Positions 46,513 through 55,239 of a stretch of 64,000 nt of DNA are shown piece after piece. Under the pieces are notes generated by a model, which was given only the letters and a program-made list of their open reading frames with translations, was not told the DNA's origin and did no database searches. Every line of letters starts with the position of its first letter. Position 1 is the first letter of the stretch. The position numbers and the translations under genes are program-made. Origin of the DNA: Tannockella sp964372125 (GTDB lineage Bacteria > Bacillota_I > Bacilli_A > Erysipelotrichales > Coprobacillaceae); the NCBI GenBank assembly GCA_964372125.1, contig CAYJPL010000009.1:7987-71986 (forward strand), written 5' to 3'.

Positions 46513-46549
46513 GACAAACAACAATTTATTTGTTTTTTGTCTTTTTTTA
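46513..46549 (+). terminator. Terminator after nanE
   Basis: 12-bp stem GACAAACAACAA / TTGTTTTTTGTC with one mismatch, then T7. Confidence 0.8.
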
Positions 46550-46620
46550 TTGTATATGCAATATTTTTGATACTTCCTGCATTAGTATAATGAAGAGATA
46601 CTTACAGGAGGAATCAAGAT

Positions 46621-47418
46621 ATGAATAAAATAATTAAAGTAGTATATACAGTTGCACTATTATTATCATTTACTATGCTCGTTGTATATACCGGAACACC
46701 CACTACTACCGCAACAAAAACTGATACAAATAAAATAGTCGAAAATTTTGATGAACAAGAGGTTGTGGCTACAAATGATGAAGAACCATTAGTACTAGAG
46801 ACTAAAGAAATTCCAAAAGAGGTGGAAAGTGAAGAAAAAAATAATGAACCATCAACTACAACTTCGCCAGAGAAAAAACAAACAAATAATACCCCAGTAG
46901 AAACACCAACTACTACAAATACGAAAACACCTAAAAACGAAGAGGTGATTGAAACGATAAAATCGCCAGAAGAAACAAAGGCACCAGAAGTAACAAATGT
47001 ACCAAAAGAAACACAGACGCCAACAATGCCAACAGTAGTGGCTACAACGCAAGCGAATGATTATGCAAATCAAGTATTACAATTAGTAAATGAACATCGT
47101 GCAAAAGAAGGTATTGCCCCGCTTACAATGAGTAGCAATCTAAATAAAGTTGCACTAGTAAAGTCTAATGATATGAAAGTAAACAACTATTTCTCACATA
47201 ATAGTCCTACATTTGGAAGTCCATTTGAAATGATGAAAAGTTATGGAGTTAGTTACCGTGTTGCTGCAGAAAATATTGCGATTGCACCAACACCACAAGA
47301 AGTAGTTGATGCATGGATGAACAGTAGTGGACATAAAACAAATATTATGAATCCTGCATATACACAAATTGGTATTGGATATGTTGATGGATACTGGACG
47401 CAGTTATTTATAGGATAG
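46621..47418 (+). CDS. Secreted or membrane-anchored CAP-domain protein
   Basis: A 265-residue protein. Residues about 8-25 form a signal peptide or anchor, followed by a low-complexity Thr/Pro/Glu/Lys linker (about 28-140), and a C-terminal CAP/SCP domain of the YkwD type (from NDYANQVLQLVNEHRAKEG to the end). Domain motifs YFSHNSPTFGSPFEMM and AAENIA plus SSGHKTNIMNP are present. Roles of bacterial CAP proteins are poorly known; wall association fits the linker. It stands alone behind its own terminator-bounded unit. The ribosome site is AGGAGG. Confidence 0.9.
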   Translation: MNKIIKVVYTVALLLSFTMLVVYTGTPTTTATKTDTNKIVENFDEQEVVATNDEEPLVLETKEIPKEVESEEKNNEPSTTTSPEKKQTNNTPVETPTTTNTKTPKNEEVIETIKSPEETKAPEVTNVPKETQTPTMPTVVATTQANDYANQVLQLVNEHRAKEGIAPLTMSSNLNKVALVKSNDMKVNNYFSHNSPTFGSPFEMMKSYGVSYRVAAENIAIAPTPQEVVDAWMNSSGHKTNIMNPAYTQIGIGYVDGYWTQLFIG

Positions 47419-47443
47419 CTTAATAGATAAAATATTTATTTAG

Positions 47444-47477
47444 AAGATAAACAACCAATAAAGTTGTTTATCTTTTT
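47444..47477 (+). terminator. Terminator after the CAP-domain gene
   Basis: Stem AAGATAAACAAC / GTTGTTTATCTT, loop CAATAAA, T tail. Confidence 0.85.
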
Positions 47478-47554
47478 ATATGTATATAAAAAAATAGAGT
47501 AGTGTTTGAAAAATATCTTTTATGTTATAATAGATAAATGATAGGGAGGACATT

Positions 47555-48766
47555 ATGGAAAATTACACTTTAGGATTACTTATGGTTATTGCAATGCTGC
47601 AGTTAATAATCATTGTATTAGTTATTAAAAAGTCAAAAAATCAAAATAGTAAACAATTTCAAGATGAGTTAACAATGACACTTACTAAACAAATGCAAAT
47701 CCAAAATGAACATATAACAATGTATCAAAATCAAGCAAGTCAACACCAAATGAGTCAATTTGATCAGTTTGGAAAAGCAATGCAAGGAAACATTAATACA
47801 CTTAGAGCTACTGTTAAAGAAATGAGTGATAGTATTGATAATCGTTTTGATAATTTTCAAACTGGCTTTGAAAAGAAAGTTCAACTTATGCAAGAAAGTA
47901 ATGAGTTGAAATTAGACCAAATGAGATCAACTGTTGATGAAAAGTTACAAAAATCATTAGATGACAAAATAAGCCAAAGCTTTAAATTAGTTAGTGAAAG
48001 ATTAGAACAAGTATATACAACACTAGGAGAAATACAAAAATTATCAACTGGAGTTGATGATTTAAAGAAAGTCTTAGGTAATGTAAAAACAAGAGGTATT
48101 TTAGGTGAGGTCCAACTTGGTGCAATCTTAGAACAAATTCTAGCTCCAGGTCAGTATGAAGAAAATGTACAAATAAAGATGGATAGTAGACAACGTGTGG
48201 AATACGCTATTAAATTGCCAGGACACGGTGATACATCGATCTATTTACCAATTGATGCCAAATTCCCATTAGATAGTTATCAGTGTTTATTAGATGCATA
48301 TGATACAGGTGACAAAGAAAATGTGCAAGTTGCAACTAAAGAGTTTAATAATCGTATTAAGTCATTTGCTAAAGATATCGCAAGCAAGTATATCGATGTT
48401 CCACATACTACTGATTTTGCGATTATGTTTTTACCAATTGAAGGAATGTATGCAGAAGTAGTACGTGGTGGTTTGTTTGAACAATTACAAGAGATGAAAA
48501 TCAGTATTGCTGGTCCAACTACAATGGCAGCATTACTTAGTTCATTTCAAATGGGGTTTAAAACTCTAGCAATACAAAAACATTCTAGTGAAGTATGGAA
48601 AGTACTAGAAGGGGTTAAACAAGAATTTAACAGATTCCAAGGAGCTTTAGAAAATGCTCAAAGAAAGATGGCAGTAGCATCAAGTGAAATAGAAAATCTA
48701 GTAGGAGTACGTAGCAGGCAAATGCAACGTAAACTACAGGCTATATCAATAGAGTCAAAAGAGTAA
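47555..48766 (+). CDS. rmuC: DNA recombination protein RmuC homologue
   Basis: A 403-residue protein. An N-terminal membrane segment (about residues 5-23) is followed by a long coiled coil (about 30-155) and the RmuC nuclease-like domain with LGEVQLGAILEQILAPGQYEEN, LPIDAKFPLDSY and DFAIMFLPIEGMYAEV. In E. coli rmuC limits recombination at inverted repeats; biochemical action is unproven. Length is normal. It is a single-gene unit with its own terminator; TATAAT lies at about 47526. Confidence 0.93.
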   Translation: MENYTLGLLMVIAMLQLIIIVLVIKKSKNQNSKQFQDELTMTLTKQMQIQNEHITMYQNQASQHQMSQFDQFGKAMQGNINTLRATVKEMSDSIDNRFDNFQTGFEKKVQLMQESNELKLDQMRSTVDEKLQKSLDDKISQSFKLVSERLEQVYTTLGEIQKLSTGVDDLKKVLGNVKTRGILGEVQLGAILEQILAPGQYEENVQIKMDSRQRVEYAIKLPGHGDTSIYLPIDAKFPLDSYQCLLDAYDTGDKENVQVATKEFNNRIKSFAKDIASKYIDVPHTTDFAIMFLPIEGMYAEVVRGGLFEQLQEMKISIAGPTTMAALLSSFQMGFKTLAIQKHSSEVWKVLEGVKQEFNRFQGALENAQRKMAVASSEIENLVGVRSRQMQRKLQAISIESKE

Positions 48767-48783
48767 ATTAATTACTCTTTTTT
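48757..48783 (+). terminator. Terminator after rmuC
   Basis: Perfect stem AAAAGAGTAA / TTACTCTTTT, loop ATTAA, T tail. Its left arm includes the stop codon of rmuC. Confidence 0.8.
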
Positions 48784-48925
48784 ATTTTTATTACTGTATC
48801 ATTTTATTTGAAATGTTACAGTATGATATAATATGTAGGTAATAAAAAGCAATAAGGGGGTATTGTCACAAATAAGTAGTAAGAAGTCATCGTATAGGAG
48901 TTGTGTCTTTTTTAACAAGGAGGAT

Positions 48926-49300
48926 ATGAATGTGAAGTTTTTAAAGTGTGAAATTTGTGGAAATATTGTAGGATTTGTAGAGGATAAAGGTGCACCATTA
49001 ATGTGCTGTGGTAAAAAAATGACTGAATTAGAACCAGGTACAAGTGATGGGGCTCATGAAAAGCATGTTCCAGTTATCACTGTTGATGGAAATTGTATTA
49101 CTGTAGAGGTAGGGGAAGTACATCACCCAATGATACCTGAACATTATATTGGATGGATTGCCCTTGAAACAAAAAATGGAAATCAAAGAAAAGTACTTAC
49201 TGATACCCCAGTCGCAAAGTTTGCGATTGCAAGTGACGATGAGGTCGTTAGTGCTTACGCGTATTGTAACTTACACGGACTTTGGAAAGGTACTAAATAA
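48926..49300 (+). CDS. Desulfoferrodoxin, two-iron superoxide reductase
   Basis: A 124-residue class I superoxide reductase that reduces superoxide to peroxide in anaerobes. The desulforedoxin-like N-terminal iron site uses Cys8, Cys11, Cys27 and Cys28. The catalytic iron ligands are His47, His67, His73, Cys114 and His117, with the Glu-Lys pair before His47. Start at ATG 48926 behind AAGGAGGAT. The open frame continues 21 codons further up to a TTG with AAGGGGG close by, so a longer form cannot be wholly excluded. It points to an oxygen-sensitive lifestyle. Confidence 0.93.
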   Translation: MNVKFLKCEICGNIVGFVEDKGAPLMCCGKKMTELEPGTSDGAHEKHVPVITVDGNCITVEVGEVHHPMIPEHYIGWIALETKNGNQRKVLTDTPVAKFAIASDDEVVSAYAYCNLHGLWKGTK

Positions 49301-49302
49301 AC

Positions 49303-49330
49303 ATAAAAAACAGTCTATGTCTAGACTGTT
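49303..49330 (+). terminator. Hairpin between converging superoxide reductase and DUF4097 genes
   Basis: AAACAGTCTA / TAGACTGTTTT around TGTC, with A- and T-rich flanks on both sides, so it can act in both directions. Confidence 0.75.
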
Positions 49331-50122
49331 TTATTGTGGGCTAAATTCTAAATCGATATCACCAGTATCAGTAATGATATTTATTAATTTACTACCATTC
49401 GTTGAATTTGGAATATCAACATCACCAATTGTTGTATTGGCATCGATTGAATAATCATTTGGATTCCCAATAAGTTGGACATCAATATCTCCAATAGCTG
49501 CATCAAAATTTATAGAATTTATAATAGTGTGCTCAATATCAATATCACCAACATTTGTAGTGATTGTAAAGTCATTAGTTGTAGTATTTTCTACATTAAT
49601 ACTTCCAACATCACTTCTAAAGATTACTGAATCTGTAATGTTACTGTTTTCTAAATCTATTTTACCAGCATTTGTTTCAATTTCAAGAACCTTGCATTGC
49701 AGATTTTCTATATCAATTTCACCAGCATTGTTATCAATAAATATTGTACCTTCATATTCACTTGGTATATAAAGAGTTATTTTTGGAGAGTGTAATATAA
49801 TTCCAAATTTAAAGAAATTAAAGTAATCTTTATCTTTTTGAGTTACTGTAATATTTGAAGATGTATCATAAGCATAATCATTTTTAGGACTAAACACTTC
49901 AATTTTAATCGTATTATCTAGTGATTGTTTTATTTCAATATTACCATGGGCATTGTCAATGACAATGTCTTTTGTAATGTCTTCATATACAGATGAAGTC
50001 GTTGTAAATGGACCTTGAGTATCAAAATTCATAGGTTTAAAATCTACGAGCATAAAAGCAATAAACGTAAGTATTACTCCAAGTACAAATAATATAAGTC
50101 CTATTATTGTTGTCTTTTTCAT
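49331..50122 (-). CDS. DUF4097 putative adhesin-like membrane protein
   Basis: A 263-residue protein: membrane segment at residues 5-27, then an external beta-solenoid of repeated short strands (IDIENL, GKIDLEN, GSINVEN, GDIDIEH, GDIDVQ) typical of DUF4097 (YvlB-like). Function is unknown, but in Firmicutes these proteins are found with envelope-stress regulators. Its start overlaps the stop of the upstream DUF1700 gene by one base, so translation is coupled. Confidence 0.88.
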   Translation of the reverse strand: MKKTTIIGLILFVLGVILTFIAFMLVDFKPMNFDTQGPFTTTSSVYEDITKDIVIDNAHGNIEIKQSLDNTIKIEVFSPKNDYAYDTSSNITVTQKDKDYFNFFKFGIILHSPKITLYIPSEYEGTIFIDNNAGEIDIENLQCKVLEIETNAGKIDLENSNITDSVIFRSDVGSINVENTTTNDFTITTNVGDIDIEHTIINSINFDAAIGDIDVQLIGNPNDYSIDANTTIGDVDIPNSTNGSKLINIITDTGDIDLEFSPQ

Positions 50123-50769
50123 TATAGTTTCTCCTTTATTACTTTGTATTTATCTTTACAAAAATCTAATAGCTTAGCTGGTAGTTTCCACATATATTTA
50201 GTAGCCATCATTAAATATGGATATGTAAGAAGTGATAGTCCAATTGTCATAAATGAACCACCAAATAATAGTATTGAGACTTCTATTTGACTAGGGATAT
50301 AGTAAACTCCAAATCCAATCATTATAATGGCTGCAAATAAAAATGCAAAGAATGTAACAAGCATTGAAAATACAATTGCATATAATGCAACAGTTATTCC
50401 AAACAAAGTACCTAGTACACCAAGTAGAAGACCAATCCATAGTGGAAATGTTACAATTAAGAGTATTATTAGTAATATTCTATTTGATTTACTTGAAGTT
50501 GTAGTTTCATTATTTGTTGTTTCATTATAATCATCATTACTATAGTCAAAGTTATTTGTGTTATTTGAATTAGGGATATCATCATGTTCTATAGTCCTTA
50601 AAATATCTTCAATTGATCCAATAGAAGCAATTGCTTCTACTTCATCCATACCATCTTCCATTTTATCATCAATTACTTCACTATAAAAAGTAATTAACCT
50701 TTCTACTTCATGGTAGGGCAAGTGTCCTAATTTCTCTTTTAATATTGATAAAAAATCTATTTTATTCAT
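50122..50769 (-). CDS. DUF1700 membrane protein
   Basis: A 215-residue protein. N-terminal alpha-helical DUF1700 domain (about 1-65: FLSILKEKLGHLP and IASIGSIEDILR), a Thr/Asn/Asp-rich linker, and three or four membrane helices (about 95-190). Partner of PadR and DUF4097 in a common three-gene module. Start set at the ATG at 50769 behind AAGGAG. It overlaps the padR gene end by 8 bases. Exact role unknown; probably acts in the membrane. Confidence 0.87.
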   Translation of the reverse strand: MNKIDFLSILKEKLGHLPYHEVERLITFYSEVIDDKMEDGMDEVEAIASIGSIEDILRTIEHDDIPNSNNTNNFDYSNDDYNETTNNETTTSSKSNRILLIILLIVTFPLWIGLLLGVLGTLFGITVALYAIVFSMLVTFFAFLFAAIIMIGFGVYYIPSQIEVSILLFGGSFMTIGLSLLTYPYLMMATKYMWKLPAKLLDFCKDKYKVIKEKL

Positions 50770-51079
50770 GTATGTTATCTCCTTGTATATATTTATAAAC
50801 ATTTAATACTTGTGACCAGTTTTCAATAAACTCGTCAATTCTACTTAAGCCAAGACTTGTGATTTTATAATATTTTCTAAGTCTACCATTATGTTCAATC
50901 GAATATGGTTCGATGCAGTTAGATGATTCTAGTCTTCTTAAAATAGGATAAAGCGTAGATTCAGATATTTTTATATAAATACTTACATCTTTAATAATTT
51001 GATAGCCATAAGAATCTTTAGAAACAAGTGAACGTAATATACAAAGCTCAAGTAAGCCTTTTTTTAGTTGAATATCCAT
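50762..51079 (-). CDS. PadR-family transcriptional regulator
   Basis: A 105-residue winged helix-turn-helix regulator of the PadR-s2 group: KKGLLELCILRSLVSKDSYGYQ at the N-terminus, SESTLYPILRRLESSNCI recognition helix, and the wing GRLRKYYKIT, followed by a C-terminal dimerisation helix. Start at the ATG at 51079, six bases after GGAGG; earlier ATGs overlap the ribosome site. It is first in the padR-DUF1700-DUF4097 operon and probably represses it through the palindrome in its promoter. Confidence 0.92.
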   Translation of the reverse strand: MDIQLKKGLLELCILRSLVSKDSYGYQIIKDVSIYIKISESTLYPILRRLESSNCIEPYSIEHNGRLRKYYKITSLGLSRIDEFIENWSQVLNVYKYIQGDNIHE

Positions 51080-51108
51080 ATTCATCCTCCTACCTATGTT
51101 ATACACTA

Positions 51109-51127
51109 TACTATACATTACATAGTA
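51109..51127 (-). promoter_or_regulatory. Probable PadR operator
   Basis: TACTATACATTACATAGTA: TACTAT and ATAGTA arms 7 bases apart, sitting over the -10 and spacer of the padR promoter, an ideal place for repression. Confidence 0.6.
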
Positions 51128-51138
51128 TGGTGTGTCAA
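51110..51138 (-). promoter_or_regulatory. Promoter of the padR operon
   Basis: On the minus strand: TTGACA (51138-51133), 17-base spacer, TATAGT (51115-51110). Near consensus. Confidence 0.8.
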
Positions 51139-51153
51139 ATGATTTTATACGTA

Positions 51154-51182
51154 TTGTAAAAAAGCCATAGTTAGTATACTAT
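51154..51182 (+). promoter_or_regulatory. Promoter of the cysteine desulfidase-family gene
   Basis: TTGTAA (51154-51159), 17-base spacer, TACTAT (51177-51182). The -10 is part of a perfect 12-bp palindrome TACTATATAGTA (51177-51188) that has the same half-sites as the padR operator. Confidence 0.65.
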
Positions 51183-51204
51183 ATAGTAGTAAAGAGGTGT
51201 GGAT

Positions 51205-52473
51205 ATGGATAAAAATGAAACATATATTCAAATAATTAAAGATGAATTAGTACCTGCATTAGGGTGTACAGAACCGATTGCACTAGCGTATGCTGGAGCA
51301 ATTGTAAAAGAAACACTAAAACAGATGCCAACTTCAATAGTCATTGAAGTTAGTGGAAACATTATAAAAAATGTAAAGAGTGTTATTGTTCCAAATACTG
51401 ATGGAAAAAAAGGAATAGAAGCTGCAGTTCTTGCTGGTGTGGTTGCCGGGGATGCAAGTTTAGAATTACAAGTAATCGCCAATATTAGTGATATACAAAG
51501 AAAAGCATTGAAAGAGGCACTTGAAAGTATTGATGTAGTAGTCAAACCGTTGCATAGTAAACATGTTTTAGATATTAAAGTACACGGATTTGTTGATGGC
51601 CAAAAAGCCATGGTACAAATTGTTGATAGACACCAAAATGTCGTTTTAGTAAGTCATAATGACAAGGAAGTTTATAAAAAAGATATTGTTGCAGAAGCTA
51701 AAAGTGAAGAGATTGATAAGTCAGCTTTATCGGTTGAAGGGATTTATAAATTTTGTAAGGAAGAAGATATTAGTGAAATTATTCCTGTTTTAAAAAGACA
51801 AATAGAATGCAATAGCGCAATCGCTAATGAAGGACTAGAAAATAGTTATGGGGCAAATATTGGATCAGTGCTGTTAAATGGATTTGGTGATGATATTATT
51901 ACCCGTGCAAAAGCATATGCTGCAGCTGGTAGTGATGCTCGCATGTCTGGATGTCAATTGCCTGTAATAATCAATTCGGGTAGTGGAAATCAAGGAATGA
52001 CGGTATCGCTTCCCGTAATCGAATATGCAAAATATTTAAAAGTATCTAATGATAAATTATATCGTGGTTTAGCCCTTGCAAACCTAATTGCTATACATCA
52101 AAAAACTGGTATTGGTAGACTTTCGGCATACTGCGGTGCAGTTAGTGCTGGTGTTGGAGCTGGTTGTGGTATCGCATTTTTACATGATGAAGGACTAGAT
52201 TGTATGAATCATACAATTGTAAATGCAGTGATGATTGTCTCAGGGATGATATGTGACGGAGCAAAACCTTCATGTGCTGCAAAAATCGCAAGTGCAGTAG
52301 ATGCAGGAATTCTTGGATATTTAATGTACAAACAAGGACAAGAGTTTAAAGATGGTGATGGTTTAGTTGGGTGTTGTGTTGAAGGTACCATTAAAAATAT
52401 AGGTAGACTATCATCTAAAGGGATGAAAGAAACAGATAAAGAAATCATTGCGATGATGACAAATAATGAGTAG
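51205..52473 (+). CDS. cyuA: L-cysteine desulfidase family protein (CyuA/UPF0597)
   Basis: A 422-residue enzyme of the UPF0597 family, related to the alpha chain of iron-sulfur serine dehydratases. CyuA proteins break L-cysteine down to pyruvate, ammonia and sulfide. Probable cluster cysteines are in ALGCTEPIALAYA (Cys21) and in the C-terminal MICDGAKPSCAAKIASAV; AYCGAVSAGVGAGCG is also conserved. Start at ATG 51205, 7 bases after AGAGG; a GTG six bases earlier is possible. It is transcribed away from padR and ends at its own terminator. The exact substrate is inferred. Confidence 0.85.
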   Translation: MDKNETYIQIIKDELVPALGCTEPIALAYAGAIVKETLKQMPTSIVIEVSGNIIKNVKSVIVPNTDGKKGIEAAVLAGVVAGDASLELQVIANISDIQRKALKEALESIDVVVKPLHSKHVLDIKVHGFVDGQKAMVQIVDRHQNVVLVSHNDKEVYKKDIVAEAKSEEIDKSALSVEGIYKFCKEEDISEIIPVLKRQIECNSAIANEGLENSYGANIGSVLLNGFGDDIITRAKAYAAAGSDARMSGCQLPVIINSGSGNQGMTVSLPVIEYAKYLKVSNDKLYRGLALANLIAIHQKTGIGRLSAYCGAVSAGVGAGCGIAFLHDEGLDCMNHTIVNAVMIVSGMICDGAKPSCAAKIASAVDAGILGYLMYKQGQEFKDGDGLVGCCVEGTIKNIGRLSSKGMKETDKEIIAMMTNNE

Positions 52474-52475
52474 TG

Positions 52476-52499
52476 AAAAGTGCAATAGCACTTTTTTCT
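52476..52499 (+). terminator. Terminator after cyuA
   Basis: Stem AAAAGTGC / GCACTTTT, loop AATA, T tail. Confidence 0.85.
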
Positions 52500-52551
52500 T
52501 TATATAATCGCATAAATTTAGTATAATAGATAAAAATAAGGGGGTATTTTA

Positions 52552-53607
52552 GTGAATAGAGGTAATTACAATCATGTAGTAGTAAAGGTTGGAACAAGTT
52601 CTCTTTGTGATAAAACGGGGGTATTATCGAAAGAAAAAATGTTAAAAATAGTTAAGCAAGTTGTAACACTAAAACGAAAAGGTATCTATGTAACAATTGT
52701 AAGTAGTGGGGCAATTGGTGCTGGAATGGGGGTTATGAAATTAATGTCTAAACCTTCTTCAATTCCACAAAAACAAGCACTAGCTGCAATTGGACAAACA
52801 AGTCTAATGAAAGCATACGAAGATTTGTTTTCTTTATTTGGTATGCACTGTGGACAAATATTAGTAAATCATGCGGACTTTGGAAACTGGGAAAGACTTT
52901 CTAACTTAAGTAATACTATGCAAGCAATGAGAGATTATGGAATTATTCCAATTGTTAATGAAAATGATGCATTAACAGTTGAAGAGATACGTGTGGGCGA
53001 TAATGATACGTTGGCTGCATTAATGGTGCCAGAAGTAAATGCTGATTTACTTGTAATACTTTCTGATATTGATGGCTTATATAATGATAATCCTCATATA
53101 AATAAAGATGCAAAACTTATAAAAGATGTTTATGAAATAAATGAAACAATTAAAGATATGGCTAAAGATAGTTCAAGTGCAGTAGGTACGGGTGGTATGA
53201 TTACAAAGATTAATGCAGCTAAGATGGTTACTGAATTTGGTTGTAATATGGCAATTATTAATAGTAGTGTTGAGGATGGGATATTGTCATTAATCGAAGG
53301 AAAAAGTATTGGAACATATTTTCATGCAAGTAAAAATAAACTAAATGCAAGCTTACATTGGTTAATGTATCGTAGTGTAGTAAAAGGTAAATTGTATCTT
53401 TCATCTAATATAAAAGATACTAGCATATATGTATCTGATATATTAAACGTTGATGGTGAGTTTATTAAAGGACAAGTCGTTGAACTCGTTGATAAAAATA
53501 AAAAGGTATATGCTAAAGGGGTAGTAGATCTAGCAAGTAGCAAAATACTACAATCTACAAAAGATACTAAAGTAATAGATGAAAATAATCTAGTGGTGAT
53601 TTCTTAG
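52552..53607 (+). CDS. proB: Glutamate 5-kinase
   Basis: A 351-residue enzyme phosphorylating glutamate in the first step of proline synthesis. Amino-acid-kinase domain (VVVKVGTSSLCD, SSGAIGAGMG, VNENDALTVEEIRVGDNDTLAA) and a C-terminal PUA domain (about 275-350). Start is GTG 52552 behind AAGGGGG. TATAAT at 52522-52527 marks the promoter. proA follows 8 bases later, the standard pair. No proC in the window. Confidence 0.96.
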   Translation: MNRGNYNHVVVKVGTSSLCDKTGVLSKEKMLKIVKQVVTLKRKGIYVTIVSSGAIGAGMGVMKLMSKPSSIPQKQALAAIGQTSLMKAYEDLFSLFGMHCGQILVNHADFGNWERLSNLSNTMQAMRDYGIIPIVNENDALTVEEIRVGDNDTLAALMVPEVNADLLVILSDIDGLYNDNPHINKDAKLIKDVYEINETIKDMAKDSSSAVGTGGMITKINAAKMVTEFGCNMAIINSSVEDGILSLIEGKSIGTYFHASKNKLNASLHWLMYRSVVKGKLYLSSNIKDTSIYVSDILNVDGEFIKGQVVELVDKNKKVYAKGVVDLASSKILQSTKDTKVIDENNLVVIS

Positions 53608-53615
53608 GAGGCAAT

Positions 53616-54854
53616 ATGGAAAAGAAAATAATTGATATATTAAAAAAAGCACGTGATGCTTCTAAAACAATGTTTAAATTAAGTACAAATACCAAAGTAG
53701 AAATCTTAGAAGCTATTAGTAACCATTTACTAGAAAACACAAAACGAATTATTCTAGAAAACAATAAAGATATCGTAGAAGCAAAAGAAAATGGTTTAAG
53801 CAATGCAATGATTGATCGCTTACTTTTAAATGAAGAACGTATTACATCACTTGCAAGTGATGTAATAAAATTATCTAAGTTAGATGATCCTATTGGTAAT
53901 GTATTAGAAGAAATAAAAAGACCAAATGGTTTAAATATACAAAAAATATGTGTACCACTAGGGGTTATAGGGATTATTTATGAATCTAGACCAAATGTAA
54001 CAGTAGATTTAGCAGTAATGTGTATTAAAACAAATAACGTTTGTGTATTAAAAGGTGGTAAAGAAGCAAAATATACAAATCGAATATTAGTTAAAATAAT
54101 TAATGATGCGATTGCAAGTATTACAAAACAGGAGTGTGTTTTCTTAGTTGAAGTGGAAAATCGAAGCCAAGTTGAGATACTATTAAAAGCTAAGGAATAT
54201 ATTGATGTAATAATTCCACGTGGAAGTGCAAACTTAATCAACTATGTTGTAAACAATTCAATTGTTCCAGTTATTGAAACTGGTGCTGGTATTTGTCATT
54301 TATACGTTGATAGTGAAGCAAACTTAGATATGGCAATAGAAATTGCCTGTAATGGTAAAATACAAAGACCATCTGTATGTAATGCACTAGAAACCATTCT
54401 AGTACATAAAGATATCGCAAAGCAGTTTCTTGTAAACATGCAAGCGGCTTTTAATGGTAAAGTTGAAATATATGGTGATAGTAAAGTCTGTGAGTATATA
54501 GATGCAAAGTTAGCTACAGAAAAAAACTATGCTACTGAATACGGTGATTATATATGTAACTGTAAAGTCGTGGATAGTATAGAAGAAGCAATAGAGCATA
54601 TATACACATACTCAACAAAGCACTCAGAAGTGATTGTTAGTCAAAACACGGAAACTTGTGAACTGTTTTTAAATACAGTAGATAGTAGTTGTGTTTATGC
54701 AAATGCTTCAACTCGTTTTAGTGATGGTGGTGAATTTGGGTTTGGTGTAGAAGTTGGAATTAGTACTCAAAAGCTACATGCAAGAGGACCAATGGGACTT
54801 CGTGAAATTACATCTACGAAGTATGTAATACGTGGAAATGGACAAATTCGATAA
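53616..54854 (+). CDS. proA: Gamma-glutamyl phosphate reductase
   Basis: A 412-residue NADPH-dependent enzyme of the aldehyde-dehydrogenase fold, reducing glutamyl 5-phosphate to glutamate semialdehyde. Visible: PLGVIGIIYESRPNVTVD, VIIPRGSANLINYV, GAGICHLYVD, and the catalytic cysteine in QRPSVCNALETILVH. The C-terminal EFGFGVEVGISTQKLHARGPMG is intact. Strong AGGAGG ribosome site. Co-transcribed with proB. Confidence 0.97.
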   Translation: MEKKIIDILKKARDASKTMFKLSTNTKVEILEAISNHLLENTKRIILENNKDIVEAKENGLSNAMIDRLLLNEERITSLASDVIKLSKLDDPIGNVLEEIKRPNGLNIQKICVPLGVIGIIYESRPNVTVDLAVMCIKTNNVCVLKGGKEAKYTNRILVKIINDAIASITKQECVFLVEVENRSQVEILLKAKEYIDVIIPRGSANLINYVVNNSIVPVIETGAGICHLYVDSEANLDMAIEIACNGKIQRPSVCNALETILVHKDIAKQFLVNMQAAFNGKVEIYGDSKVCEYIDAKLATEKNYATEYGDYICNCKVVDSIEEAIEHIYTYSTKHSEVIVSQNTETCELFLNTVDSSCVYANASTRFSDGGEFGFGVEVGISTQKLHARGPMGLREITSTKYVIRGNGQIR

Positions 54855-54888
54855 CAAGAACATATTATAGAAATAGGGGGAAAATAAT

Positions 54889-55194
54889 ATGCAAAATTCA
54901 TATTTTGATGGTAAACTTTTAAGTTTCATCGGTTGGGTAATACTAGGTACACTAGTAACAATGGTTACTTTTGGTATTTGTTATCCATGGGCACTATGTA
55001 TGGTTTATGGATGGAAAATAAACCATACAGTAGTTGAGGGCAGAAGGTTAAAGTTTACAGGTAGTGCAATAAGTCTTTTTGGAAACTGGATTAAGTGGTT
55101 TTTACTTTGTATTATTACATTTGGAATCTACTCATTTTGGTTATTTATTGCATTAGAAAAGTGGAAAGCAAAAAACACAATATTTGCAGACTAA
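54889..55194 (+). CDS. Small DUF898-type membrane protein
   Basis: A 101-residue protein with two main hydrophobic regions (about 10-40 and 68-90), matching short members of the DUF898/YjgN group: YFDGKLLSFIGW at the start and FGIYSFWLFIALEKW near the end. Function unknown. It lies 34 bases after proA behind AGGGGG, so may be co-transcribed, but nothing links it to proline synthesis. A bidirectional terminator follows. Confidence 0.8.
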   Translation: MQNSYFDGKLLSFIGWVILGTLVTMVTFGICYPWALCMVYGWKINHTVVEGRRLKFTGSAISLFGNWIKWFLLCIITFGIYSFWLFIALEKWKAKNTIFAD

Positions 55195-55196
55195 AT

Positions 55197-55230
55197 AAGA
55201 GTACTTTATCCTATGATAAAGTACTCTTTC
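55197..55230 (+). terminator. Bidirectional terminator
   Basis: Perfect 14-bp stem AAGAGTACTTTATC / GATAAAGTACTCTT around CTAT. It separates the convergent DUF898 and dehydrogenase genes. Confidence 0.85.
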
Positions 55231-55239
55231 ATTAGAAAT

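Noticed and set aside
46840..47050. Possible tandem-repeat or CRISPR-like array in the CAP-protein gene
   Set aside because: Codes for an in-frame Thr/Pro/Glu linker; no regular repeat-spacer structure.
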